Assembly: GCA_003260075.1 (NCBI GenBank)
Contig: QLIY01000335.1
Span: forward strand, 62,001 to 126,000
Reading direction: 5' to 3'
DNA: 64,000 nucleotides
Source: Phallusia mammillata
Taxonomy: Eukaryota; Chordata; Ascidiacea; Phlebobranchia; Ascidiidae
Notes under the pieces: generated by a model
What the model was told of the DNA's origin: nothing
The model's input: the letters and a program-made list of their open reading frames with translations, nothing else
Database searches by the model: none
Shown here: positions 24,201 to 34,363 of the stretch, one piece after another
Layout: every line of letters starts with the position of its first letter
Position numbering within the stretch: the stretch's first letter is position 1
Translations under genes and position numbers: made by a program

Positions 24201-26757
24201 TCGAGCACCGAGCATCTCACGTTAATGCTCGGTGCTCGGCCGAGCACGCTCGGTGCAGTATGACGTCACAAAAAATCCCCTTTCTACGTTTTAGCTCTGC
24301 AAGGCCTCTTACGTCACCAGCGGTGTATTAAGCTGTTACAGGCCTCAAAAGTACACGTTTTTCCACAATCTAATACATTTGAAAAATCATTTGTTTTTGT
24401 TCATAGACACCCTTTCGAACACTAGTTACGTATGTTAGCAGGGCATGAATATGCAAATTTAATGCTCGGGTCAGTTTGTGCAACTGCTCGGCCGAGCACC
24501 GAGCATCAAAAAAGCGACGCTCGGTACCGAGTACTCGGGTTCTGGCTCGGCTCGGCGCATCCCTACTGTGTGTAAGGAATGTTAAACAGCAATCTTAAAT
24601 TTAAACTGTTTTTTGTAATTGGCTTAATAAGTTTAATTGGTTTCTTGGGAAAACCAGTTTAAAATAAAGTAAATCTTGGTGAACCTTGACAAAATGTGGT
24701 AAAGCTTTACCTAGTCGACATCACATAATCCCGATCTTTGCCTAATTGGGACATTTTTTGGCCCAAACGGATTTGGATTAACAGGGTTCCCGCGGGTATG
24801 GAAAACCTGGAAAAAATATGGAATTTAAGTTTGTATTTTTAATGCCTCAGAAAGTTTTGAAAAAAGCCAACTTTTGCAAAAGTCCTTGAAAAAATATGAA
24901 ATTTGGCACCTGCTTTACTCTGAAAATGCCAGATAGAGATATGAATTTCAAATTACGTATCCCCCCCCCCGCCTGTTTTACTCTGAAAATGCCAGATAGA
25001 GATATGAATTTCAAATTACGTAATGTTTGTTTATTCGTTGCAAGTATAGTAAATTGGCTGCATATACCAATGCCTCTTTACTAGTTTTATTATGGGAATT
25101 GCTCAACTTTTTTCGAATCAGGTTATAAAAATTTGGGTTTTTTTCTTGAAAAGTTACAGAAACTATATGGCATTGTTTTGTTTATGTCAGATTGTGGCTT
25201 TAGTATGTGCTGCTTTCATTCTTAAAAACTCGTGCAGGTGGGATGTTTTGTTACATGTCCAGCCCCATATGGTGGATCCCCTTATTAGTCAGCTGACCAG
25301 TGGAGTTGCACAACAACCTGCATATCTACAACAAGTAAAAACAATTCATAAAAAACTAAAGTTTTGTAACAGATATGAAAATCCATGTTTTTCTTGCTTT
25401 TGAGGTATTGGGAGGTTTGCTTTTACAGTTTTAATTACTATATTTCTGTGTAGGTTTTACAATCCCGGTTACATGCAATGAAGATTCCCCCCCCCCAGAT
25501 ATGAAAATCCATGTTTTTCTTGCTTTTGAGGTATTGGGAGGTTTTCTTTTGCAGTTTTAATTACTATATTTCTGTGTAGGTTTTACAATCCCGCTTACAT
25601 GCAATGAAGATCACAATCTACCATCTTTCTGGCAGTCCTGCCTCAATGGATTGTCACCTTATCCTACTCTTTGATGCAATATCATTGGTAAGTCAACTTT
25701 GTTTGTTTATTTACAACAAGTAGTACTAGTGGTACGCTGGAGCTTTTAAGGTGGTATTTAAGTAGCTTTCTGCTTTACCTAATTCATGTCATGAAATGTA
25801 ACTTAACTGACCCAACTAATCAGCCCTGGTTTGGGGCGAAACTTGTGTCTTGGACTGGTTTTAGAAACAAACTATCAAGAAAAATAGGTCTATCACTTGT
25901 TCCAACAGGATTTAGGTCAGGGGTTTCCAACCTTTTTTGCTGCTAGTACCCCTTTGTCAGGTCAGAGCATTCTTTGTACCCCCAAAAAAATTCTGATGGA
26001 TTTTTTCAGATATATGTTGCTAAATTAAATTGCTTTCATAGCTGAATTAAACGTTAAACCAGTATTTCACATAAAATGCAAAAATCACAAAAAGAAATTA
26101 ACTGTATGTAGAAGATTTACAGCAAGACTACATTGAATACTAAATAACAACAATTATTTGTAGATAATCGTTTTTTAAGCAAAGGCCGTAATGGCATAAT
26201 GTCATTTACAATACCAAAATAAAACAGTGCTGTGAAATCTGTTTGAAAAGCTGCTCTGTGGCCCAAGGACTCTCGTACCCCTTGATTTTCAATCTCCCGT
26301 TTGGGAACCCCTGATTTAGGTGGTAACCCCTGATTTAGGTGGTAGTACCCCCGTTTGGGAACCCCTGCTTTAGGTGGTATGTAGCAATAGAAAATTTCGT
26401 AGGTGGCGCATGATCCGTATAAGATTGTGAACCACCGGTTCATCAAAACGTATTTACCAAAACGCTTATTTTCATCGGATGTGTGTTCACTGCCTTACTT
26501 GATACGTATTTAGGTGAAATTTGGTTTTCCGATTAATTACCTGCATTATGTATTTTTATTGCTCGTCTTGCTAACACCTTGTATGGAGCGTTTTGGCTGA
26601 GCACGGTGTGTCAAAAAATGGTGGTTCTTCAATCCGGATATAGTAGTAGAATACTGGCTTGGTTCGGTCTGTTAGATTTCTCTTGCCTATTTTATTTCAA
26701 GTCCGGTAAATCATTTTGTATTTGATTTTTTAGACCCCGGTGACCTCAGTGTAGTTC

Positions 26758-26855
<98 letters not shown>

Positions 26856-29800
26856 AGTACTAGGCCACCAAGACATTTTCAATGAGCCACAGAGCCATTT
26901 GAAAAGATTCTACTGTTTTGTTATACTGTAGATATTATGCTCTTTGTTTTGAAAAACGTAATATTTGCAAATAATTCCGAATCGTGTAGCCAAATTTCAG
27001 GAGCATGTATCTCATTAAAAATAAATTGCTAGAAAATTTCGCCCATTTTTCAGTTATTTTTTTGGTTTGTGCCCAAATTTCAGCACGTGGTGAGCCACAA
27101 ATCGCTATTAAATAGACATTTGGGCCACGGTCCAAAAAAGTTTGGGAACCCCTGGTGTAGTTAAACCCTTTGGTTCAACTTGGTTGGAAAAATTCGCTTT
27201 AGTTCCAAACACAAGTCGCTGAGGCAGGATTCGAACCCACAACCAACCACTCGTTTGTCTAGCCGTCCATTACTTTACTGCCCACTCAATATATTAACTC
27301 CTATATTTTGGTTTAGGTTTTTCGTTCCCTCCTTAGACCACATCAACAGGTGACGACAGAAAACACAGATCCAGCTATAAGACTCAAGGCTGTCAGCTGG
27401 TGAGTGTAAACATAGTGCAAAGAGTTGTGTATCGAATTTCACTTGTTCTGTATAAAATGTATAAACCACAAAATCCCAAATTATAAATGGGTCACTACAT
27501 TGTAGCGTATTTGTGTTTGTCCCACCAGTTGTAATTACCACATTTTTGGCGCTGCAAACATTTACGCTTGCTATTTGAGTTTTATCTCAATAAACTAAGT
27601 GCTACTTAAAATAAAGGCACACAAACCATGACATAAATATAAAAAAAATTGGTTACGTACTGACCAGATTGAACACACATCTCTTTTTGTAATTGTCAAT
27701 ATGACATTGAATTGTGCTTTTAACCATTACAAATTTCAGCATATTAATGAGATGTGTCTTTTGATGACATAATTAAAAAACGTTGGTTGTTTATGGATCA
27801 CGCCCCCCCCCCTTTGAATGTATAAACCACAAAATCCCAAATTATATATTGGTCACCAAATTGTATCGTATTTATGTTTTTCACAAGTTGTAATTACCAC
27901 ATTTTTGGCGCTGCAAACATTTACGCTTGTTATTTGAGTTTTATTTCAATAAACTAAGCGCTACTTTAAATAAAGGCATACAAACCATGACATAAATAAA
28001 AAAAACTTGGTTACGTACTGACCAGATTGAACACACATCTCTTTTTGTAATTGTCAAAATGACATTGAATTGTGCTTTTAACCATTACAAATTTCGGCAT
28101 ATTAATGAGATGTGTCTTTTGATGACATAAATAAAAAACGTTGGTGGTTTATGGACCACACTAATCACGAATCATGTCATAATGGAAACTTATGCTGCAT
28201 GGTACTTTAAGTCAGTCTTTTTTTACCGCAAGTTTTATTTTTAGAAAAAAAGCATTTGTTGTTTTTGGGCCACACTAACCACTAATCTCTTTATACTTAC
28301 TCCCCCCCCCCACGAATCATGTCATAATGGAAACTTATGCTGCATGGTACTTTAAGTCATCTTTTTTTACCGCAAGTTTTATTTTTAGAAAAAAAGCATT
28401 CTTTTTTTATGGACCACACTAACCACTAATCTCTTTATACTTACCAAGCCTATATGTTAAAGCAGTTTAAACTAGTATATTTATCACAAGTGTCGTTTTC
28501 AGTTCCTCGTTGGAGTCTAACATTGATAAACTTCTTCTCAACGTCGACACCGACCCACAAACTCTACAATCCATGCAACAGCTCATACAGTGGGTGGCCG
28601 ACGTCACATTGTACCTCCTGGCCTCTGCTCCAATCACGGTATGTATCAGCTTGTTTATAACCTTAGTGCAGTGGTCCCAACTGGTGATGCAAGTTTCAGT
28701 TGGCCCAGCCCGAGCAGCATAACGCTTTATAATATTGTGTAACTGCAGAGCCTTTAGCCATCATTCACCAATTGTGTCCCCGACTATTTTGCGCTCCATA
28801 CGTTTCAACGTTGCGCAGCTTGATGATTGTAAAAAAGTGCCATTGTGTCGCTGTGTTCTTTCGTCAAGTAAAATACTAAAGAAAGTGTTATAAAATGTTA
28901 AGACATAACTTACAACATGGAATATTATAATTTTGTAGGTGAATTGGTGCTATACCTGGACAAAAAGGCATGAAAGCACTAATTTAAACTTTGTGTGTGT
29001 AATGTACTGAAGTAAACGACCTTTCGGGAGCAAGATGAACGCATTTCGTCGTCAAATCATATGCTCTGGACAGTCAATTTTAGAGCAATTTTAGTTCAAC
29101 GAAAGTATCATAGCCCCCTGGTGTAGCAAAACCATCTTCCACCAATTGTGCCATCCACTTTTTGCGCTTCATAACATGTCAACGGTGCGCAGCTTTTTTC
29201 CAACTTGGTGATTCTTTTAATGATACTGTGTCGCTATATGTCCCTTCTAAGTAAAATAAACTCAACTTAACTTAAATGGCCGATTTATATTTTAGTTGTT
29301 CCAAAAGCAGACGAACAGGCCTGGAGCATCTTTGTACAGAAACCGTCCTTGGTTGTCGATTCTACGCGAAATGTTGGTTATAATTAGGGTGTGGGGTTTA
29401 CTCAAGTCAGCTTGCTCACCTATCTTCACCCTTCTCGACACCAAGCTCGACGTTCTCGCGCATGCGTACAAGCTCGTGACGTCACTATGGCAAACTAGTA
29501 AGTGGTCACGTAATTTAGAAGAAAAAAACGGGATTTGCCAAAAGATTAATGAACTCAAATTGATAGCGTTAAAAATTTGCGAGAGTGTTAAGATGATATG
29601 TTTTCTAGTTTTTCTTAGGTAAAGCTATCGAAACAACGATGCATCTTTCTGATAAATTTGAAATAAATCCTTTACCACTTGACAAGACTTTTCGTTGCAT
29701 ATGCCCTGAATTTAGTTAAACCTGTTTTGAAACAAATAAACGCGTCTAGGACACTTAACAAAATCTTGTATAATGTATAAACTAAATTATGTTTTTAACA

Positions 29801-31373
29801 TGATTAGGTGGTGACATGAAAGAACCGGACCCAGCTGCGATGAACGAATGCAGTTTGCTCAGCTGTCAACTCGTCATACCTCCCCTCGAAGTTATACCGC
29901 CACCTAACGGCATTTTAAACCACATCAGATCTTACAGAGGCGAAGCAAAGTAAGTTGTCCATGATTTGGACTTCTAACAGAATTCTAAACATAAAAGCCG
30001 TTTGATGACTCAAAGTGGAAGTGGACTTGCAATTGAGGACCGTATCAGAAAAGCGATGCCCGTATCAGACCTGAATGTTGGTGAAAATGCAAATTATTCC
30101 CAGTGTATAGAGTTAGGCCGGAATCGAGCCCGTTTTATTTTAGTACAAGCCTAAACCAGACCCGAAAAGCCCAGCCCGACTTACAACTCTGCAACGACTT
30201 ATCTCCAGTATCGTACACATAACACATTAGGGCGTTGCTCCAGCAATGTGTGATAAACTATGGAAAAAATCATATTTACTTTGGTTGTGAACGTCTTTTA
30301 AGTGCATCGATATTTCACATTTTAATCCTGCAACGTCTAATTTTTTATCACTTATTTTCAGATTTGTGTTCGGCGAACCACAGGCTGACATGCACCTCAC
30401 CTCATCACGGCAGCAAACCATGGATTATGTGAACAACAGCGCCTCTTCTGGCAAAATCGACGCACTCAGGCGTGTCTTTTTGGGGAAAACCCCAAACCAG
30501 GACCTCAAAGAATGTACAAGGTATGAAAAGCTCTGGGCATTGTCTGCCACATACTTAAAACTTATTTGACTTATAGCAACATTTTCTTCATGAAAATTCT
30601 ACCAGCGTGAGTAATCACTTTAGACAAAGATTGGCAAATGCCGATAGGTGGCGCAAAGAGTCTTTCCGACTATTTCGAAGCAAATTTTGTAAAAATGCTG
30701 ACGGTTAGGGCTTTTAGGTTGGGGTAAAGTTTTATAATAATAATAACAATAGAATCAACGTTTGTATAAACTTAGTTCCTAATCCCATCCCAGTTTTAAT
30801 GTTAATTTAAATAAGTGTGTTTTTCGCGCCATCTATCGGCATTTAGGAAACTTTGTCTGTTGGGTAGAGCTACTAACACAGGAACTGACAGTACACAGGC
30901 TAACTTCCGGTAGGTAGCGAACCCAAATATTTTAAATGCAGTTTTGTGAAACAAAATGGTTAGGGCTATTAGGGTTGGTCTGAGGTTTCATAATAATAAT
31001 AGCAATAAAATCAACCTAAAACCCAGTTCTTTATGATAAACTTGGTCCCTAACCTTAGCCCAGTTTCACTGTTAATTTAAATAACTGTGCTCTTTACGCC
31101 GTCTATCGGTATTTAGCAAATCTTTGCTGTCTGTGCGATTTTATGTTAGAGACTCTACCTCTGGCCGTTCTGTTTTTGATCAAGCCACTTTTCAAGTGAG
31201 TTTCAAACAATTTGGTGATAATTTCATGTTTTGTGTTTAGGTGTGGAATAACAACAATGTACAACTCGATGCCACGAACTACATTAAAAGTTTGGGATCA
31301 ACGTTTTATCAAGAGTTGTTTGTGCGGCGGACATTGGAGACTTGTCACTTCCTCTGCCGGATTTATTCCTTAA
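18250..31373 (+). CDS. MED16: MED16, Mediator complex tail subunit 16, 19 exons
   Basis: A nuclear coactivator subunit of the Mediator tail, which links activators to RNA polymerase II. Exons: 18250-18379, 18651-18758, 19295-19449, 19648-19754, 20126-20253, 20684-20793, 20998-21114, 21719-21883, 22186-22322, 22685-22823, 23978-24117 (or its copy 23251-23390), 25238-25334, 25580-25687, 27317-27399, 28503-28638, 29296-29497, 29808-29949, 30362-30520, 31241-31373. They sum to 2496 nt (831 aa; human is about 877). Family matches include MDLVYKVNW at the start, QPWDVF, the propeller segment WDHTGTKFL, GGKPMDG, WDVLLHVQP, RVWGLLKSAC and the C-terminal KECTRCG. The N-terminal half is the beta-propeller region. 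The cysteine-rich end (CTRCG then SCLCGG) resembles a small zinc-binding module. Every exon junction keeps phase when one copy of exon 11 is used. The donor at 20794 (GTGATT) is weak. Confidence 0.94.
18434..18500 (-). repeat. Dispersed repeat R1, inverted end fragment
   Basis: GATGAGACCTTATCGG, CAGTGTGCACTGTCTGCAGC and TTATCATTTATTGGCTC are the reverse of the R1 left end. MED16 intron 1. Confidence 0.75.
21195..21530. repeat. Dispersed repeat R2, duplicated across a C10 tract
   Basis: AATCGGTGTAGCTGCAGCCT, CCACCAATTGTGCCCTCAAC, TTTGTCGCACTTTTTAA and GAACGTTTCGCAACTG. The same words recur near 28735, 29110 and 43970. MED16 intron 7. Confidence 0.75.
21345..21354. other. C10 tract in MED16 intron 7
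   Basis: Splits two copies of an R2-bearing segment of about 150 bases. Confidence 0.9.
23251..23390 (+). CDS. MED16: MED16 exon 11, first of two full copies
   Basis: A 140-base exon with intact acceptor and donor, repeated at 23978-24117 after a C10 tract. The two differ only at synonymous sites that I could see (TTG/CTG for Leu, ATC/ATT for Ile). Since 140 is not a multiple of three, using both in one mRNA would shift the frame. Two haplotype copies is the simplest reading; mutually exclusive exons is the alternative. Confidence 0.85.
23483..23492. other. C10 tract between the two MED16 exon 11 copies
   Basis: The copy before it stops inside the left end of the 24166 hAT element. The copy after it restarts about 240 bases upstream of exon 11. 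Confidence 0.9.
24166..24565. mobile_element. 400-bp hAT-type element with TSD ctgtgtgt
   Basis: The right end inverts to TAGGGATGCGCCGAGCC; the left end here is a mutated AAGGAATGTGCC, but its copy at 23442 keeps TAGGGATGTGCC. The 8-bp ctgtgtgt occurs at 24158-24165 and 24566-24573. Internal GCTCGGTGCTCGG words could form strong hairpins. It lies in MED16 intron 11. Confidence 0.85.
24961..24970. other. C10 tract in MED16 intron 11
   Basis: CTTTACTCTGAAAATGCCAG and the following 45 bases occur on both sides. Confidence 0.9.
25454..25486 (+). pseudogene. Truncated first copy of MED16 exon 13
   Basis: The acceptor and first 33 bases of exon 13 appear here and run into a C10 tract. The full exon follows at 25580. 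Both copies sit in near-identical intron context, as expected for a haplotype duplicate. Confidence 0.85.
25487..25496. other. C10 tract cutting MED16 exon 13 copy 1
   Basis: About 115 bases are repeated across it. Confidence 0.9.
25918..26313. mobile_element. 396-bp hAT-type element with TSD atttaggt
   Basis: CAGGGGTTTCCAACC on the left and GGGAACCCCTG on the right, with atttaggt at 25910-25917 and 26314-26321. The right junction is then partly repeated in tandem up to about 26382 (GGGAACCCCTG and TTTAGGTGG recur). A 109-codon minus-strand frame inside shows no recognised transposase motif. Confidence 0.85.
26757..27154. mobile_element. hAT-type element whose left end is replaced by a 97-C tract, TSD gtgtagtt
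   Basis: The right end TTTGGGAACCCCTG is intact and followed by gtgtagtt (27155-27162). The same 8 bases occur at 26749-26756. The expected CAGGGGTTCCC left end is absent; after two bases the sequence becomes 97 C. The body then starts mid-element. The terminus is best explained as a gap. Confidence 0.8.
26759..26855. other. 97-C tract
   Basis: Uninterrupted C. It replaces the left end of a hAT element (see 26757-27154). Confidence 0.95.
27803..27812. other. C10 tract in MED16 intron 14
   Basis: Separates two copies of a roughly 340-base segment (27456-27802 and 27813-28160) with scattered substitutions. Confidence 0.9.
28302..28311. other. C10 tract in MED16 intron 14, second
   Basis: ACGAATCATGTCATAATGGA and about 130 further bases occur on both sides. 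Confidence 0.9.
28735..28875 (+). repeat. Dispersed repeat R2
   Basis: CACCAATTGTGTCCCCGACT, TTTTGCGCTCCATACG, CAACGTTGCGCAGCTT, GTGTCGCTGTGTTCTTTC. MED16 intron 15. Confidence 0.75.
29110..29270 (+). repeat. Dispersed repeat R2
   Basis: GTGTAGCAAAACCATCTTCC, CACCAATTGTGCCATCCAC, GTCAACGGTGCGCAGC, AACTTGGTGATT and TGTGTCGCTATATGTCCC. MED16 intron 15, about 235 bases after the previous copy. Confidence 0.75.
30622..30858. mobile_element. MITE family M1, copy 1
   Basis: The left end AGACAAAGATTGGCAAATGC followed by CGATAGGTGGCGC is mirrored at the right end as GCGCCATCTATCGGCATTTAGG then CTTTGTCT. Superfamily not recognised. It lies in MED16 intron 18, beside a second copy. Confidence 0.75.
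30904..31131. mobile_element. MITE family M1, copy 2
   Basis: Shares GGTTAGGGCT, ATAATAATAA and the CCTAACC...CCCAGTTT stretches with the copy at 30622, in the same order and orientation, and ends CGTCTATCGGTATTTAGC. Its left end is degraded. Two tandemly placed copies suggest local duplication or repeated insertion. Confidence 0.65.
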
Positions 31374-31521
31374 AAGTTCTCGGGACTTTACAATCACATT
31401 ACGAACTCCGCTTAAACCAACCACGGAGACAAAAGCCAAAACATGTTGTAACTTTCTGCGGAGTCCATGTTGTTGTAAGAGATGTATTTATTACACTGCC
31501 AGGTTCCAAACATTTTACAGC

Positions 31522-31527
31522 AATAAA
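31522..31527 (+). promoter_or_regulatory. Poly(A) signal of MED16
   Basis: AATAAA about 150 bases after the MED16 stop codon, the first such hexamer downstream. Confidence 0.65.
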
Positions 31528-31529
31528 AT

Positions 31530-33520
31530 GGCCGTGAAAATGTTTCTCTTGGCTGCTTGTATAGGCATGGGCGCCGCGGGCAGAAAATTTAGCAAAATTT
31601 TGACACATATATACTCATATGAATGCCAAGTGAATATGTACGTATAAACATAAATATTTGCAATATAAATCTTGACACAGCGTAGGCGTTCCCACGTTCG
31701 AAAAGCAACAAAACGACAGGGCTAATGGAAACAACAACAGAAACGTAAATAAAGCACACATTGTCAAGCTCGGTACCCAAACTTTCTATAATGGGGGCCA
31801 ATTTTTATCAGGTGAAGACGCCCGCGGGGCAACGTTTTTTTGCAAAGTTTTTAAACCGAATATACGGGATTTAAGTTGAGTTTATTTCGCTCGGTGAAAG
31901 GAAGCACCATGGTAAATAAAGTTCCATCGAAAGCTTTTGCGTAAAGTCGCCACTACCTAAAACTTAATTCAAACTTTGACGAGCCATACGCAACAAAATT
32001 TAAACCAGCAGCCACGGTCAACGTGAATTTCCGCTGCAGGCCGCACTTTGGACACTCACTTTTCATTTATCAGTTTTTTTGACGGAATATGTTAAGTGGA
32101 TTGAAATCCCCAGGGGTCAAGTGCCCCTCTTGGCTTCACGTGCTTGCGCTTATGTGTTTAGGTCAAGATCTTAGAGACGGTTCTTGATTTGGTGGGTTTC
32201 AAGTTCATTTTGACTAGGGTTACCAAACGTGAAAACAATTACCACTAAACTGGAAATAGTTACGCAAATTTGAAGCATTATGGAGGTCAAAATAATAAAA
32301 GCACTATTGGTGGATCATGACAAACCGCGTCCTTGCTAAATCACTAACAGGTAAAATCTAGCCAACAGTTGATGACCCGCTCAACAAAAATATAACATGT
32401 CACGCATTGTTTTCCAAGTAGGAATGCCTACGAGTACCGAAACCCGTTGTGGGTTACCTCATGGACATAACATGGGGTATTTTGTTTCAGTTAAATGGGT
32501 CGTTTTGTTAATTCAATACCCCTAGTTCTAGCGCAACGTTGGAATTGCTCGTCGGGATAGGCATGGCGGATTCGACTTTCAGCTTAGGAAATTAATCAAT
32601 AGCCAAATAATTCAGAGAATAGTTTCCTGTATTGCAGTGAGATTAAATTAGTTATTCCTGAATGACTATAAAATGAATAATTACTTCCGATTCAACATGT
32701 CAATTTCACTAGTATTAACGCAGTCACTGCAGTCGGTCTTGGGCCTATTTATTGATTAATTTTTGACCGCCAATTACTTGAATTAGATCCAACAATTTTA
32801 TTTATCTCAAAAAATTATAAAAAAAACACCTTCTTCGATTTTGTTACGAATGCTGAGCAATGTAAACAAATCGTGCTCATTCAAGCGTGTCGTGTCAGTT
32901 TCACAATTGACTTTCGGAGACAGGGCTGTAAAAAATTCCAGCGCAAATTTGTGGCTGAATTGATTTGGATTCCGTTAATTTTGGCCTGTTTAGTTAAACA
33001 ACAGTCAAGTCTAGTGCTGTTTGGGAAATTTTGATTTCTGTCTATGCCCTTTTTGTGACTGTATAATGAAATTTTTGGATAATGTAGATTCAGAATTTTA
33101 GACCAATTGATTGATTGATTTTTGGTTTTTGCGTGTATGTATTTTTTCAAACATGCCAGTTGTGTTAGTATATTATGTTGTGACAGTAGTAGTACTAAAT
33201 GTTACTGTTGTGGTTTGTGGGTAAGATTTAATTTACAAAATTGCCAACATTTTGACCTGCTTATTAGATCAATGTGTATTATTATTATTTCAAAAAAGCT
33301 GTAAAATAAAAATAACTACCAGTCCAGAAAGAGTTTGAGTGCAAAAAATAAAAATATTTGTTTTAATTCCTGGTTATATTGTGGCATAAACTAACAAGAG
33401 TGGTTTCCAGTTACACTTACTGCAAAATTTGCAAACCACTTATGTTCAGTTGATTTAAAATAAGAGTAAAGCTGCAGCCCAAATTGGAGTGACTGCACAA
33501 TGCCAAAATATTAACATCTT
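31530..33520. other. MED16-EPS8 intergenic DNA, left part
   Basis: No exon or repeat that I can name. Stretches around 32.0-32.6 kb are less AT-rich than the rest, but show no long open frame with splice sites. Confidence 0.5.
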
Positions 33521-33522
33521 TA

Positions 33523-33800
33523 ATAACACGTTGACTGCCATCTAGCCAGGCTTGCCAGATACGAGTATACTCGTAGTAGACTTATTTGATTGTAACACGC
33601 TTAAAACAAGCTGGCGTCTCGAACTAACGTCGTGGATGCGTCATGGCAACACCGAGACACCCTACACCAGCATGTTACCTACAAGTTAACTCGTAGCATG
33701 GCACAAAATACTTTAACTTTCTGATTTCAGAAAGCCACTAAAACATGTTTGGCAAATTTGAGCACAACATAGGAATATCCCTTGGCAGTCAATGTGTTAA
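33523..33800. mobile_element. piggyBac-like MITE
   Basis: The arms TAACACGTTGACTGCCA and TGGCAGTCAATGTGTTA are inverted with one mismatch. This resembles piggyBac-type ends that sit in TTAA; TTAA is intact on the right only. About 278 bp, non-coding, about 560 bases upstream of the EPS8 start. Confidence 0.6.
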
Positions 33801-33949
33801 ATAAAATGGTTCCACAATTTTGACACATTATTCTAGGCTTTTTACACCGAAAACCACTACGAGCCACATTCAATGAAACTTAGTTCAACAAATGTTGGTC
33901 ATAGTGGTCCCCAGTGTACTCGAAGAACTTGTGTACTTGGCAGTCAGCA

Positions 33950-34065
33950 GAATATGGCAGTTCCCAATGAGATCTTGGGCGTGTAGAACCATTTTGTTCA
34001 GCATACACCCATGTATAACCTCTTCTGTGTGCAAGACCATTTATACTGGGTACAGATGCAAGTGA
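33950..34065 (+). repeat. Dispersed repeat R3 upstream of EPS8
   Basis: GAATATGGCAGTTCCCAATG, AGATCTTGGGCGTGTAGAAC, CATGTATAACCTCTTCTGTG and TGTGCAAGACCATTTATAC, in order, as at 62855-62970. It ends about 300 bases before the EPS8 ATG. Confidence 0.75.
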
Positions 34066-34363
34066 TAAACCGGACTAGGCAGTATGTTATACTGAATTTC
34101 TGTGTTCAGTAAAAAATTGACATGTAATTTTTTTCATTAAAAACAACTTATGCATGCTCCTGCTATATTCTGCAAACTGGTGTGTGTAGAAGTAACATTG
34201 TATTGTACACAAGTAAAACTCATTAGAGATTGAAACATAGCAAAAAAGCTGATTCATATGTATTTGTTTGCAGGTGCTACTGTGAAGGTTGTTCATTCCA
34301 CAAACGTTTATTTTTGTAACTTAACAAACTTACAGTCCAAAGTGCCTTCAGTTAGCCTTGAGA

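Noticed and set aside
26117..26446. A 109-codon minus-strand frame as a transposase
   Set aside because: No hAT transposase signature; its repeated segments come from the tandem copies of the element end.
27215..27275. A tRNA or SINE promoter around GGATTCGAACCCACAA
   Set aside because: A B-box-like word is present, but no convincing A box or tRNA fold at the right distance.
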